Assembly: GCA_024114885.1 (NCBI GenBank)
Contig: CP099418.1
Location: 4,526,001 to 4,590,000, forward strand
Length of the DNA stretch: 64,000 bases
Source of the DNA: Septoria linicola
Lineage: Eukaryota; Ascomycota; Dothideomycetes; Mycosphaerellales; Mycosphaerellaceae
Direction of reading: 5' to 3'
The position numbers and the translations under genes are program-made. Position 1 is the first letter of the stretch. Each line of letters begins with the position of its first letter. Below are positions 22,841 to 33,146 of the stretch, piece after piece. The notes beneath the pieces are model-generated. The model saw only the letters and a list, made by a program, of their open reading frames with translations, was not told where the DNA came from and searched no databases.

Positions 22841-23512
22841 ATGAACACCATACGCTGCTCAAGCAAAGCTAGAGCTTGGTGGAAAGCCGATGTGTACGCC
22901 GAGCCGGATGCTACAAATTCGCCATTACTCAACTTACCAGGAGAACTGAGGAACATGATATATGACATGGTCTTTGCAGACACTCAACGGCTTCTCATCC
23001 GCGACGGCAAGATCGTGGACCACGCACTTGCGCAAGTCAACCAGCAGATTAGATCAGAATTCAGGCCGATTCTCTTTCCTCAAAATTCCCTTGCGATGGG
23101 AGAGAAGTATCCGACACCAGGGAACATCGCGTTACAACTTTGTGACTTCGACTTTCTAAGCACCATGGAAGTGCTGGATCGCTGTGCAGTCACGCCTAGC
23201 ACGAACTTCCATATTCAAGTCAAGGTGACGAAACAACTACATCGAGACGAATGGAAGAAGCTCTGGCCGTGGGTGCAGTTTTGCGATAGATTGATGCCCA
23301 AGGAGAGCTACCAAGGCAAGACCCTATCGACGAGCTATGCTGTGGACCTAGAACTTCATCGATGCAATCCTTATGCTGCGAGTCACGAGCTATACGTGGA
23401 AACCATGCCGTACATCTTGAGAGGAGCTGGAGGACCGCATGGAATGTTCTCTGGGTACGAGGAGATAGGGAAAATCAGAGCTGCTCTCCGGGATGCAGTG
23501 GTAAAGGGCTGA
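22841..23512 (+). CDS. F-box-like/2EXR-type fungal protein, 223 aa
   Basis: An intronless gene. The open frame begins upstream at a GTG, but the first ATG is 22841 (MNTIRCSSKARAWW). Residues about 25-45 read SPLLNLPGELRNMIYDMVFAD, the LPxElRnmIYdmv motif of the large, expanded F-box-like/2EXR family of Dothideomycetes. Next come the usual LAQVNQQIRSEFRPILF segment and a divergent C-terminal half. The biochemical role of the family is mostly unknown, and members may be substrate adaptors. It lies between BNA3 and RIX7 with no functional link evident. Confidence 0.72.
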   Translation: MNTIRCSSKARAWWKADVYAEPDATNSPLLNLPGELRNMIYDMVFADTQRLLIRDGKIVDHALAQVNQQIRSEFRPILFPQNSLAMGEKYPTPGNIALQLCDFDFLSTMEVLDRCAVTPSTNFHIQVKVTKQLHRDEWKKLWPWVQFCDRLMPKESYQGKTLSTSYAVDLELHRCNPYAASHELYVETMPYILRGAGGPHGMFSGYEEIGKIRAALRDAVVKG

Positions 23513-23670
23513 GACAGCCTTTCGCAATTCGTCCAAGACCCTTGGATTCCAGGGATTCAGACCTTGTACAAGTCTAGAGGGGTGCGCAGGTATCTCCAAT
23601 TTCTATCAAGTCATCGAGCCGCTGCCGCTGCCACCGCTGCCATAGCTTCCGCCACCAAAGCGGAAAAAAG

Positions 23671-26278
23671 CTAGCGGAGTTGACCAAACCTCTTCGCCAT
23701 TTTCCTGTATCGCTCCGCATCCCTCACGGAGCCTCTCACCCTGGTCTTTGCTTCCGCGAAATCTTCAATTCCGAGCTGCGTAACACCCCTCCGAATGGCA
23801 CTCTGCACAGCGAGCTGCAGGAGTGCTCCAAGATCCGCACCACTAAATTCCTCACATTGTCTGGCCAAATCCGCAATTTGTGTAGAGAAATCACATGGCT
23901 TGTCCTTGAGTAGCGCTCTCAGGATATCGACGCGCTCCTCGGTGCCAGGCAGGTCGACAAATAGTTGAGTTCCTAGTCGTCCTGGCCGAAGCATAGCATC
24001 ATCGATCATGTCCGGTCGGTTTGTAGCTGCAATGATGTAGATACCTGCTCGAATATCCAGTCCATCGAGTTCCGTAAGAAGTGTATTGACTACTCTTGCA
24101 CTTGCTTCTGATCCTGCTTCATCACGTTTTGGCACCAGCGCGTCCAGTTCGTCGAAAAAGATTACACATGGAACGGAGCTGCGAGCGCGCTGAAACACTT
24201 TCCGCACAGCAGCTTCCGACTCTCCGACGAATTTATTGAGGAGTTCTGGGCCCTTGATGGAGATGAAATTCGCCTGACTCTCTGCCGCTGCGGCCTTCGC
24301 AAGGAGCGTTTTACCACACCCTGGTGGCCCCCACAGAAGCACACCGCTCGGAGCGTTGACGCCAAATGCCTCGTATAGTTTGGGCTTTGCGATGGGTTCC
24401 ACGATCGCTCGTACAAGCTCTTCGCGGACGTTTGCGAGAGCACCAATGTCGCGCCAGGAGACGTTTGGTACTGTGGTGAAGCCTTCGCGTTTGCTGGAGG
24501 GTGTGATGCTGGGTAGGACTGTAAGGAAGTCTTCCATTGCGAGGCTGACAGTTTCGAATCCTGGTGGTCGCGGAGCATCAAGTGCTCTCCCTCTTGCTGC
24601 GAGTCTGCGGGCCTGAGCGATCTCGGGGCGGTTCGAGGGCATGTAGTCCAGTGTGAGATGATCGGCTTGTAGTTGAAATGCGGTCATGAGACGTTCCATC
24701 TGATGTGCGCCTGCTTTGCCAACTAGGTCGTGTAAATCTGCTCCGACGAAGCCGGCGGTGAGTTTTGCCAACTTGGGAAAGTCGAGATTGGACTTTGGCA
24801 TTTTCCGTGTCTGAGTTTCCAAGATTCGCTGGCGTACTTCTTCGTTCGGAACACCTAGTGAGCATAGTTAGCATGTTACTGATCTCTGGTTTGCTCAACA
24901 CAATTTTATCGGGTCAGAGAAGAACCAGGAGGCCTGGTGTACGCCAGTGTCGCGGACATGTCTACAACGCGGTCTCATGCGGCATGCTCATGAGCGCATC
25001 GCATGATTCGATGCAATGCGCTAACATCTGGCCTTTTTCAAGAAGCACAGTGCACGCTCTCTCGTGGATCGCCTTTCTCTATCCCATCGACTCCTGGCTC
25101 CCGTTGCCATTGCCCAGTGTTACTAAACGGAAGCACTCACCTATGTTGATCTCCGTGCCGAACCTGCCGCCTCGTCGAAGCGCTGGATCAATGCTATCCG
25201 GTCGATTTGTCGCTGCCAAAACCACGACAGGTTTATCGTTGTCTCTGTTCAGCTCGTCTATACTCACAAGAAGCTGTGCCACTATCCTCTTCTCCATCTG
25301 ACTCTGGCTTGTATCCCTCTTGGGAGCGATCGCATCAATCTCGTCGATGAAGATCAGACATGGCGCGTTCTTCTTTGCCTCATCAAAACGGTCGCGAATG
25401 CCCTTCTCAGACTCGCCGCTCATCCCTGAAACTATTGCAGGTCCGAGAATCTCGATAAACGGAACGCCCATCTCCGCTGCGAAAGCGCGGACTAACATTG
25501 TTTTACCGCACCCTGGTGGCCCGTGAAGCATGATACCTTTCGGAAGTGGAATGTGAGCTTCTTGAAATTCTTTTGGAAAGCACATCGGCGCCATTAGTGT
25601 CTTGTTGAGCTGTAGGATTGTATCTGTCATGCCACCAACATCTTCGAGGCTGATGTCGGAAGGCGCTGCAATGCTGGGCTTTGGCTCCTCATTGCCACGT
25701 TTCTGTCGTTTTGGCAGCGCTTCACCGTTGGCTTTGCGCCTCTTTCCAGCCGCATCGTCGCTGGTGATTGCTGGAGGTGGACTAGCTGGCCTTGGAGGGG
25801 CAAGATTTTGGCGGAGACTCCTGTTCATCAGGTCCCCTTGGTCGTCGTCCGGTATCGCGTCCTCAATAATGGTGTCGGAATCAACTTCGTCTTCTGCTGT
25901 GGCGCCGATAAAGTCGAGAACTCGTTCTATGCTTAGGTGTAGGCTTTTCTTTGGTCTTCTCTTGAGCGAGGAGTTTGACCTTTGGAGAGCGTTGTAGAGG
26001 TCGCCGGTGGTTGGTGCAGTCCCGTCCGCAAGAAACCTTTCTCTGAAATCAGTTGTGGTCTTGCAACTGCTGAGCTCGTGCTTGATGCTATGCTTTCTGT
26101 GCCAGCTCCACGGAGACAGAGGCGGTCCCGAGGTCTCGACTAGAGTCACCGATGCCTCAAGACTTGACATCCGGCTAGAAGTGTATTTATTCTGCTCATA
26201 ATCAGGAAACTTCTCAACTTACTTTTGTACCACTATGTGTACCTCGTTATCGAGTGCACCTTGCAGTCTGGCTGCCAT
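23671..26278 (-). CDS. RIX7: Ribosome biogenesis AAA-ATPase RIX7
   Basis: Three exons: 26223-26278, 25141-26066 and 23671-24854, about 721 aa. The short first exon encodes MAARLQGALDNEVHIVVQ. It supplies the family's N-terminal LDxxVxxxV helix and joins to KTTTDFRERFLADG...SNSSLKRRPKKSL. A later ATG at 26170 gives an alternative but poorer N-terminus. A nuclear-localisation-like KRRKANGEALPKRQKR region follows. There are two AAA modules: Walker A GPPGCGKTM with FIDEIDAI, and GPPGCGKTLLAKAAA with FFDELDAL. RIX7/NVL removes factors from pre-60S particles in the nucleolus. The second intron is unusually long (286 nt). The gene is head to head with VPS20, with 415 bp between starts. Confidence 0.93.
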
Positions 26279-26693
26279 CGTTCTCTCCGTAGTTTGATCA
26301 AGACTCTGACCTCAGTTGGTGTTGTAGCGAGGTTTGAAAAATTGAACGGAGTTCGGAGATGGAACATTTTCATCAGGCAGATTTCGCGTTCTATCTGCCA
26401 ATTTATCGCACTCGAGCACGCTGCACGTTCTCGTACACTGAAGCACAAAACTCCAATACTGCCGTACAGTGACTCACCCTCATTAGCATGGTAGCTATGG
26501 AAGAAAAGTGATCTTGCTTAAAATGTTGAACTGCTGGGCCGGAATTCGCTTAGTTAGGTCTGCTATCTTATCTGGTTGCCGACAGACAGCCATGACGTGA
26601 GTTTGCGCCAAGGCACGCGAGCAACATCCCATGTGATCGTCTTCGTCTCCATCTAAACATGTCTTCTATGCAAGAGCTGTTGAGTCGCGTGCG
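26279..26693. promoter_or_regulatory. Bidirectional promoter region RIX7/VPS20
   Basis: 415 bp separate the divergent start codons. No specific binding site can be named with confidence. Confidence 0.45.
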
Positions 26694-27448
26694 ATGGGCA
26701 ACTCGGGCAGCAAGAACAAAGTCTCTGATCAGGACAGGTGAGATGCAGAAGACTCATGGAGCTCCACCGGACTTGTGCTGAAGGAGACCAGAGCCATTCT
26801 CGACCTGAAGATCCAACGGGACAAGCTCCATCAGTACCAGAAACGAGTCACCACAATCACGAATCGGGAGACTGAGATTGCAAAAGAATGTCTACGTCTG
26901 GGCAATAAGCAGAAGGCACTGTTGGCTCTGCGTAGAAAGAAGTATCAAGAGTCATTATTGGCGAAGACGGACCAGCAATTGGCGCAGCTGCAGGCGCTCA
27001 CCAGCGATGTTGAGTTTGCTCTGGTGCAGAAAGATGTGCTATTTGGGCTGCAGCAAGGAACAGCTGTGCTGAAAGAGATCAACAAGGAGATTGGAGGCCT
27101 GGAGAAGGTGGAGATGATACTCAGCGAGAGTGAAGAAGCTCGAGCATATCAGGAGGTGGGCTGTCCAGGCATGAAAAGTGCGAGGCTTATGCTGATGAAT
27201 CGCGACAGGAAATCAACGAGATGCTTGTGGGAAAGATGTCCAACGAAGACGAAGATGCTGTCGAGGACGAGCTGGAGGCAATGGAGAGGGAGGCACAACA
27301 GGCACAAGACGTCCCGAGCATGCCAGACGCGCCCAAAGTTACAGCTGGCGAGCTGCCTGATGCACCTTCCGAGTCTCCAGAAGAGCGACAGAAGGCGAGA
27401 CGTCTGGCACGAGCGGCTAGGGAACAGAATGAGGCCATTCCTGCTTGA
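26694..27448 (+). CDS. VPS20: ESCRT-III subunit VPS20 (CHMP6)
   Basis: Three exons, 26694-26737, 26792-27155 and 27209-27448, encode 215 aa. The N-terminus MGNSGSKNK is a probable N-myristoylation signal, as in VPS20/CHMP6. The first junction restores SDQDRAILDLKIQRDKL, and the second restores ARAYQEEINEMLVGKM. The body is the basic, helical Snf7 core (KQKALLALRRKKYQE, ALVQKDVLFGLQQG). The acidic C-terminal half (EDEDAVEDELEAMERE) is the autoinhibitory region, and a helical tail ends EERQKARRLARAAREQ. VPS20 links ESCRT-II to Snf7 polymerisation at multivesicular bodies. Confidence 0.95.
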
Positions 27449-27866
27449 GGCCAGTGCGGTGAGGGTTAGCTCAGGTGAGGCGGCATATTTCCGATTTAGC
27501 GAGGCGTTGAGGGCATTTCGATACAGTAGAGGAAATATACAGCATTCGATTCTTGCAGGCTTTGCGACTTTATGTGTGCCTGCCGACCTTCAGATGCTGG
27601 CGAGACTACTTGGGGTGATTGCGGGGTCCAATACGAGTGGGAACACGCAATTACCAGACGAAGTATGGTCGCCTGACATTCTTGATTCACCTATTCGCAA
27701 ACAAGCTATCAGATCCAGGGCGTTGAAGTGAGTTGGCAGTAAGCGAGGGAGAGCGATAGTGACACGGTCATGCGCGTGTGCTTAGCCCGCCAGCGCATGA
27801 CTCGCGGCTTCGCGTCAACATAAAACTCCAGCTCAGGCTCAATCAATCTTTCCTTTTTTCTTTAAC
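27449..27866. other. VPS20 3' region and U4 promoter
   Basis: 418 bp. A TATA-like CATAAAAC at about 27819-27826 and a T/C-rich tract at 27849-27863 precede the U4 RNA start. No coding potential is seen. Confidence 0.45.
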
Positions 27867-27869
27867 ATC

Positions 27870-27926
27870 GTAAGTGGCCACCAAAACACACCACACACTT
27901 TCAATACATGCTAACAACTTCTTCAG
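27870..27926 (+). other. Probable intron 1 of U4 snRNA
   Basis: 57 nt with donor GTAAGTGG, perfect branch site TGCTAAC at 27909-27915 and acceptor CTTCTTCAG. Removing it gives ATC-CAAGTGCACGGG, comparable to the AUCCUUAUGCACGGG start of yeast U4. The first exon would be about 3 nt if transcription starts at the conserved A. Confidence 0.6.
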
Positions 27927-27965
27927 CAAGTGCACGGGCATTACGCATATCAGTGAGGATTCGTC

Positions 27966-28026
27966 GTAAGTTTCCACCATCGACAGCCCCTCGAAGACAC
28001 GAACACAAACTGACCTTCATGAACAG
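27966..28026 (+). other. Intron 2 of U4 snRNA, in the 5' stem-loop
   Basis: 61 nt with donor GTAAGTTT, branch-like AACTGAC and acceptor AACAG. It sits exactly between GATTCGTC and CGAGATTG, which are contiguous in other U4 RNAs, so it falls in the apical loop of the 5' stem-loop. Confidence 0.85.
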
Positions 28027-28113
28027 CGAGATTGCGTTTTTGCTAGTTGAAAACTATCAACTGACTGCTCCTGTTGGCCTTCGGGTCGGCAGGGAATTTT
28101 TGGCCAAACCTTT

Positions 28114-28438
28114 CATTTCAATGACACTTTTCATCATTGCCGTCGGTCGTTTTGAGACCGGCGGGTGGAGAAGAGGTGCACATTTTCAAGCCGACGAAAC
28201 ACGCGTTGTTTGGCAGACTCGACGCCTCGACTTCATCACCACCCACTCGATTCCATTATGCACATCACTTGCGCTGCAGCACAACCACGCGACCTACAAG
28301 CCGAGCATCGAGACACGCGCACTGGCTGCGACGGTAGCCTGCAGAATCATTCTCCGCCGCTGTCAACGAACGCCCTCTCGCGGTCGAAAAGTCTTCACCG
28401 ACGTTGCCTGCTTGCTTCTCAAGAATTGCCCTGCCTCT
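28114..28438. other. Intergenic, convergent
   Basis: 325 bp between U4 and the small hypothetical gene on the other strand. An apparent 200-codon frame running across U4 and this region (27908-28510) has no protein character. Confidence 0.4.
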
Positions 28439-29061
28439 TCAGTCGTCTCGCAAAATGCCTTCGAACTTGTCTGGGTTGCTGTCCACGATCTCTCGCAACT
28501 CATCGATTGATGGATGAGCAATACTTGCCGCAGCCAGATCACGGGATGATGTGGCATATCCAACACGCAGTGAGCGGACGCTGCCGGAGCGCAATGCATA
28601 TCTGGCGACTTTCGGTTCGACATTGACCATAACGGCCGAGTTCGTCTCCACAGAACGATCGTCTAGGACAAGAAACCAATCTTTCCTCAGTCTCGAACCC
28701 GTAACTTCCTTCATATTCACAAGCAGTTCTCTAACCTGAGAATAATCAGACCAGCGAATGGGCTCTGCAGGACTGTCTCGAGATCTTCCCCCTTCAGCTT
28801 CTCAGTCGCGCCCCAGAAGAAAGTCTTAAGGTCGTGGACTACAGTGAGAACGTGTGTTGGAGGTGTGAACTCTGTTGCTGTTCTCTCCTCCTCCCTCCAC
28901 ACTTGGGCAAGGAAGTTGTTGACGTCCTATGGCTTTTGAGATTAGTCGTATGCGATACGTCGCTAGTATCAATCACCTACCTCGAGCGTAAGGTTGCTCG
29001 TACAACAGACGGCGAACGTGCTCACTTGGCTGACTTCAACTTGTATGTTCTCGACTGCCAT
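28439..29061 (-). CDS. Small hypothetical protein, about 153 aa
   Basis: Three exons: 28981-29061, 28843-28926 and 28439-28735. The start MAVENIQVEVSQVSTFAV lies in exon 1. The first junction gives NLTLEDVNNFLAQVW. The second (donor GTAGTC, 107-nt intron) gives THVLTVRELLVNMKEV, and is needed because the exon 2 frame otherwise runs into a stop. The C-terminal part contains DWFLVLDDRSVETNSAVMV, an alternating hydrophobic/charged pattern suggesting a small alpha/beta fold. There is no signal peptide. I do not recognise the family with confidence; a loose similarity to DUF6924-type proteins is possible. Confidence 0.55.
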
Positions 29062-29464
29062 ATTGTGGAGATGATCGTTTGCTCTGAACTGCTTTGTGAG
29101 GGATGAAGCTGGGGAGGCCGATAATTCCAAACTATGTATAAATGCGATCCTGGTATACGAAGGCACAAGGTCAATCGTAGATGGCAATGATGAACCCCAC
29201 TAGTTGAAGGATTTTCGGGACGTATGTCAAAGGATTATGCTTCAAAGCTGATTTCACTGCACATTGGCAGCATACCACAACCCACAATGGGAAGGGAGCG
29301 CACTACTGTCGACCGCCATTCTCCTCACGCCTTCTTCGATAATCTGACACGCGCATCATGCCGATCTTGACTGCTCGATTCCTCTGGTATTGGCATAATT
29401 ACATTCAGCATGTTAAGTTACTTGCGGCTCACCCGCCTTCATATGCACTTCTTTTTCTACGAAA
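29062..29464. other. Intergenic
   Basis: About 400 bp between tandem minus-strand genes. Nothing is seen. Confidence 0.4.
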
Positions 29465-30583
29465 CTATAAGACACGCGATCCGCTTTTGAATTCACGCAC
29501 CTCTTCGTTGATGCTCGAACTCACTCCCTTCTCATTAGCTTGGGGCTTGGGCTGACGCATCATAGGCGCGAAGAAGAACATTGGGTGTCCAACTGTCAAG
29601 CATATCACAGCGATAGCCAAAATCCTGCATAGCGACTGTCAGAATAACGAAGTTCAGAAGGAAGAAGAGGGACAACTTACGTTCCATCCAACACAAGCAG
29701 ATATGTCTCATTCTGCGTCAAAGAGCCACCCCAGCCCTCGACCATTTCGGGGACACGATAAGCGCATCTCGCAATGATCGCAACGTACGCACCCGTCAGC
29801 GCCCCAGTAAAGCTCTTTAAGCGGATGGAAGCTCTACTGTCAACGGTCTTGACTTCATCAAATGGCGATTCTGGGTCCGTACTCTTCCGCGACTTCTGGT
29901 GCCTGCGGTATTCGACAGCAAAAGCAACGATGATAGCTCCACAGATGATCATGTTGGCCAATCGAAAGACCACTCCGGCAATGAGAATGCCTTCCAAGAC
30001 ATTGAGAAGGCTCGTGTTGACTGATTCGCCAGCGGACGCTCCAGAAGACATACCAGCTCCGATAGCTTGTATGAAGATGCTGACGAAATCCGTTCCGATG
30101 AAGACGACAGGGTACCATTTCGCTTTGATCAATTTGCTGTGCTGTTCACCGCAGTAGATGATAATGTGTTTCCATGTTACGGAAATGGCTGCGTTGACGA
30201 AGCTGGGAGCTGAATCATGTCGTCAGACGATAGCCTCGGGTTGATGAGGAGGGGGACTTACATATAATGAGACCTGCAAGACTAGCTGCCATGGCATCGA
30301 AGTTCCACACATCCTGGTAGAGTGCAACACGGGCATACCAGCCGACCATCTGAAGACCAATGCCCATGGTTAACCAGGTCGGCAATGCATAGCCCTTCAT
30401 GCGGAAGCCAAGGAAGAGGTGAACAACGAACAGTATCGTGTGAAGAGCTGCAAACAGGACGTTTGGTCCTAGAGCCGGTCGATATCCATAGATGCTGGCT
30501 TGCACGGGACAAAGCTGCGAAACACCGCTGCAAGTGTCGTAGGACGGTGTGAAGCCCGCCGGAAGATCTTGTTGCTCGCTCAT
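29465..30583 (-). CDS. RTA1-like multi-pass membrane protein
   Basis: Three exons (30262-30583, 29681-30209 and 29465-29624) encode 336 aa. About seven membrane segments are visible. They include NVLFAALHTILFVVHLFLGF, AASLAGLII, WYPVVFIGTDFVSIFIQAIGAG and a segment just before RHQKSRK. The FxxxDxxSIxxQAxGgG-like motif (FIGTDFVSIFIQAIGAGMS) and overall layout match the fungal RTA1 / lipid-translocating exporter family. The N-terminus (SYDTCSGVSQLCPVQASIYGYRP) is extracellular and cysteine-containing. Junctions read GLIISPSFVNAAISVTW and VLDGTILAIAVICL. RTA1 relatives are linked to sterol and lipid stress and to drug resistance; the substrate here is unknown. Confidence 0.88.
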
Positions 30584-32120
30584 GTTTCAGGGGTAGAGGA
30601 CTCGCTCGTGAAGGGTCGGACAGGTGATGCTGGAGAAGTACTGGCGACCAACTCCAGTAAAGTAGGATTCGTGTAGAGAAATGTAGGATGCTCATCGTGT
30701 GAGAACAATCCCTTGGCTGACGGCTGGAACGAGCGTTGTGAGATGCTAAGCTCTGAGGCTGTGAAGAAGACTCTGCCAGCGGCGGCATTGTGGAGTGATT
30801 GCGTGCGCTTCAGTGTGCATGTGTGTAGAACGTCCGAGCCTCGTACACTAATATGAGAGTGAAGCTGGAACGCTTGCTCATAACCTACATCATAACGCCA
30901 CCTGAATAGACGATGCCTCATGGCGCAAGATTGAGAACACCATGGCTGTTATCGCAGCGATTGCCACCAACATTACACGCTATACGACGTACGAGCTTGC
31001 TGAACCATCCAAGAAACTTGGGCTTGGCGGCTACCATTCCGCGGAGTGCGAACACGCGAAGGTAGGAAGACGACGGGTATGGCAAACAGATCGCTCGCGT
31101 AGGTGAGAAAGAGTTCGCGACGGTGAGGTCATATTCACCATACAACCTCCTTCAGGCGATGAAAAGACAGAAGATAGGAAACAAGAGAAGGGTGAAAGAG
31201 AGGAAGTCACCATCAGAAGGAGCTAGTGGGTCCATCCGGTTGGTTGGTGAAAAGTGATCCCGCGCGTTCTCACGGCACAAAGTCAAAGATAACCCTACAC
31301 ACCACCATCACACCACTCGCGGTCCGCCTGTTTCTAGACATCCCTGACGACTGAGCTCATATATGCCGAGCGGCCTATGCATTCACACTCCTCAGACAAT
31401 GAGCTTTTCGTTGACCGAGACGTATCCATGATTCCTTCCTGTTCAGGGCCTTCGTCCAGCAAATGTCGTACTAAGTATCTACGGCTAGCCGACTGCTTCT
31501 TCCGATGGCGCTGAGTGATAAAATCGGGGCTTCAAAATGCTCTAGCAGCACCTTTCCCTACCAGGAACCAGGTCAGAGCGTTGAAGGACTAATATCGATG
31601 TTCCGAGACAAGTCAGCATGAAAGTGCCGAGTACGGCTCGCCAAGCATCAACATTGCTCATGTCCAGATTCTATGCTCGAGCAAGACATCACATGTGAGC
31701 ATTTGCAGACTACCAGTCTGAATCCCGATCATGTACACTAGGCTCTGCGAGAGTCGACAATGATAAATCACGGACTCTCGATTCCTCCAAGTCAAAGTGA
31801 CTAAGTGCAGACGACTAAAATTCCCGAAAGGCCATGATCGCTGCCAGGGTCAAACGCCTGACCACACGGCTTCTTCATAGAAGCATAGTCGAACCTGGAT
31901 CGGTAACACTGCGGCGCATACCGGAAGGAAAGCGAGGGTGCTAGAGCCCGTCATTTCTCTTTCAACACAACTAAAACTGCGCTAAAAGTCGCTGCTGGGA
32001 AGATTTTGAATATGAACAAGGCTGATTGATGGCTTATAAGATCCAAGAGTCATCTACAACCTAGCTCTGTTGCACGCCTAGTTACTCTTTTTGTCCAGTC
32101 CCTTAGCACTAAAAGTCAGC
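30584..32120. other. Intergenic, 1.5 kb divergent region
   Basis: The region between the RTA1-like gene (-) and the secreted peptide gene (+). Short minus-strand ORFs (30580-31213) show no domain or splice support. A TATA-like TTATAAG at about 32034-32040 lies about 80 bp before the peptide start. Confidence 0.4.
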
Positions 32121-32583
32121 ATGCGCTTCACACTCCTCGCATCCGTGCTGTCCCTCGCGGCAGTAGGCATCGCCAGTCCACTTCCAGCACCAAATGCAGA
32201 AGTATGTGCACGTCCCAGAACCAGCCGAAACCTCACACTCTTGCTACCAAACTAACACTTCTTCCCCCATAGATCGAGGCTCGCGCATGGGGGGGTCTTG
32301 GCAAAGTATTTGGCAAAATCTTCGGCAGCAAAGACAAAAGCCCCGACTTCCAACCTAAATTCAACGTAAGCATTCACACTCAAGCTCTCCTCCTCCTATG
32401 CCCTTCAAAGCACGACATGCTGACACCCAAACATAGCCCTCCGCTTGGAAGAATCCCCCACATAAGCTTCCGCTGCCGCCACAGAAACTGCCGCTGCCAC
32501 CGAAGAATGCTGTGAGACCGCCGCCATCACTGCCAAAGGATGGCCCAATTCCGCTGCCTGTGCCGAAGCCACAGAAGGATTAG
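32121..32583 (+). CDS. Small secreted cationic, proline-rich peptide precursor
   Basis: Three exons (32121-32201, 32273-32365 and 32437-32583), all in phase 0, encode 106 aa. The exons are too short to stand out as long ORFs. The N-terminus MRFTLLASVLSLAAVGIAS is a clear signal peptide. A short propeptide (PLPAPNAE) leads to IEAR, a common pro-region end in fungal secreted proteins. The next stretch, AWGGLGKVFGKIFGSKDK, is cationic and amphipathic in helical projection. The C-terminal half is Pro/Lys-rich with the near-repeat KLPLPPQ/KLPLPPK. There are no cysteines. An antimicrobial or effector role is plausible but inferred from composition only. Confidence 0.8.
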
Positions 32584-33146
32584 GTATATATGGAGGAGCT
32601 AGCGGTTTGAGCTGGGTCAGTTAGCAGGGCTTGTTTCGATCATTTATCTATTCTGCTCTGCTCCCTGAGACTTCAAGGTCTGTTGCATGCTGTCACCAGT
32701 GTGGAAAGCGTGTTATCAGTTGTCGTCCTTGAGTGGCTAATAGATTGCTTAATGGTCTCGGGGTTGACCTCATCGAGGATGTGAAGTGGTGGAGAGGGCG
32801 GGCCGGCGGTAGTCGGGATTTGCTGTCGACTGCTCTTGCCAGAGTGGTTCTAGTAGTGTCCGGGTCATGGAATATGGCGTCATATGCCCTCCTTGTAATG
32901 ATAGAAATGAAGGTGATTGCCAGGAACAATGGCCTTCTTCACGTGTCAGCTCTCATACTATCACTACATTCTATCTTGTTCCAACATATGACCTTGATCT
33001 GCGGTCTTCATAACGCCATCCATGATGCCCATGCCACTGGCCAGCGTACTAATGTGGCCGATAATACCCATAACGCCTTGGCTAAATCTGCTGCACAAAC
33101 AAAAGAAACTCCGACTCTGAAACAGCAGGGCCTGTCTATCACCCTT
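32584..33146. other. Intergenic, convergent
   Basis: 563 bp between the peptide gene and CAC2 stops. A plus-strand ORF (32733-33305) overlaps CAC2 antisense and is judged a shadow. Confidence 0.4.

Larger units (their letters stand above)
27867..28113 (+). ncRNA. Spliceosomal U4 snRNA, intron-containing
   Basis: Exon 2 (27927-27965) reads GTGCACGGGCATTACGCATA followed by TCAGTGAGGATTCGTC. Exon 3 (from 28027) reads CGAGATTGCGTTTTTGCTAG and then TTGAAA. Joined, these match the 5' stem-loop and central region of yeast U4, as I recall that RNA, almost base for base. Further support comes from a central hairpin (28044-28050 with 28057-28063), a 9-bp 3' hairpin with a UUCG loop (28071-28092) and an Sm site AATTTTTGG (28095-28103). 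Between exons 2 and 3 lies a 61-nt GTAAGT...CTGAC...CAG intron. A second intron (27870-27926, GTAAGT...TGCTAAC...CAG) probably separates a first exon ending ATC, matching the conserved AUC start of U4. The 3' end near 28113 is estimated. Confidence 0.88.

Noticed and set aside
24765..25301. 178-codon plus-strand frame across the RIX7 intron
   Set aside because: Mostly antisense to RIX7 exons; chance opening through the intron.
27908..28510. 200-codon plus-strand frame
   Set aside because: It runs through the U4 exons, intron and Sm site, and its translation has no domain character.
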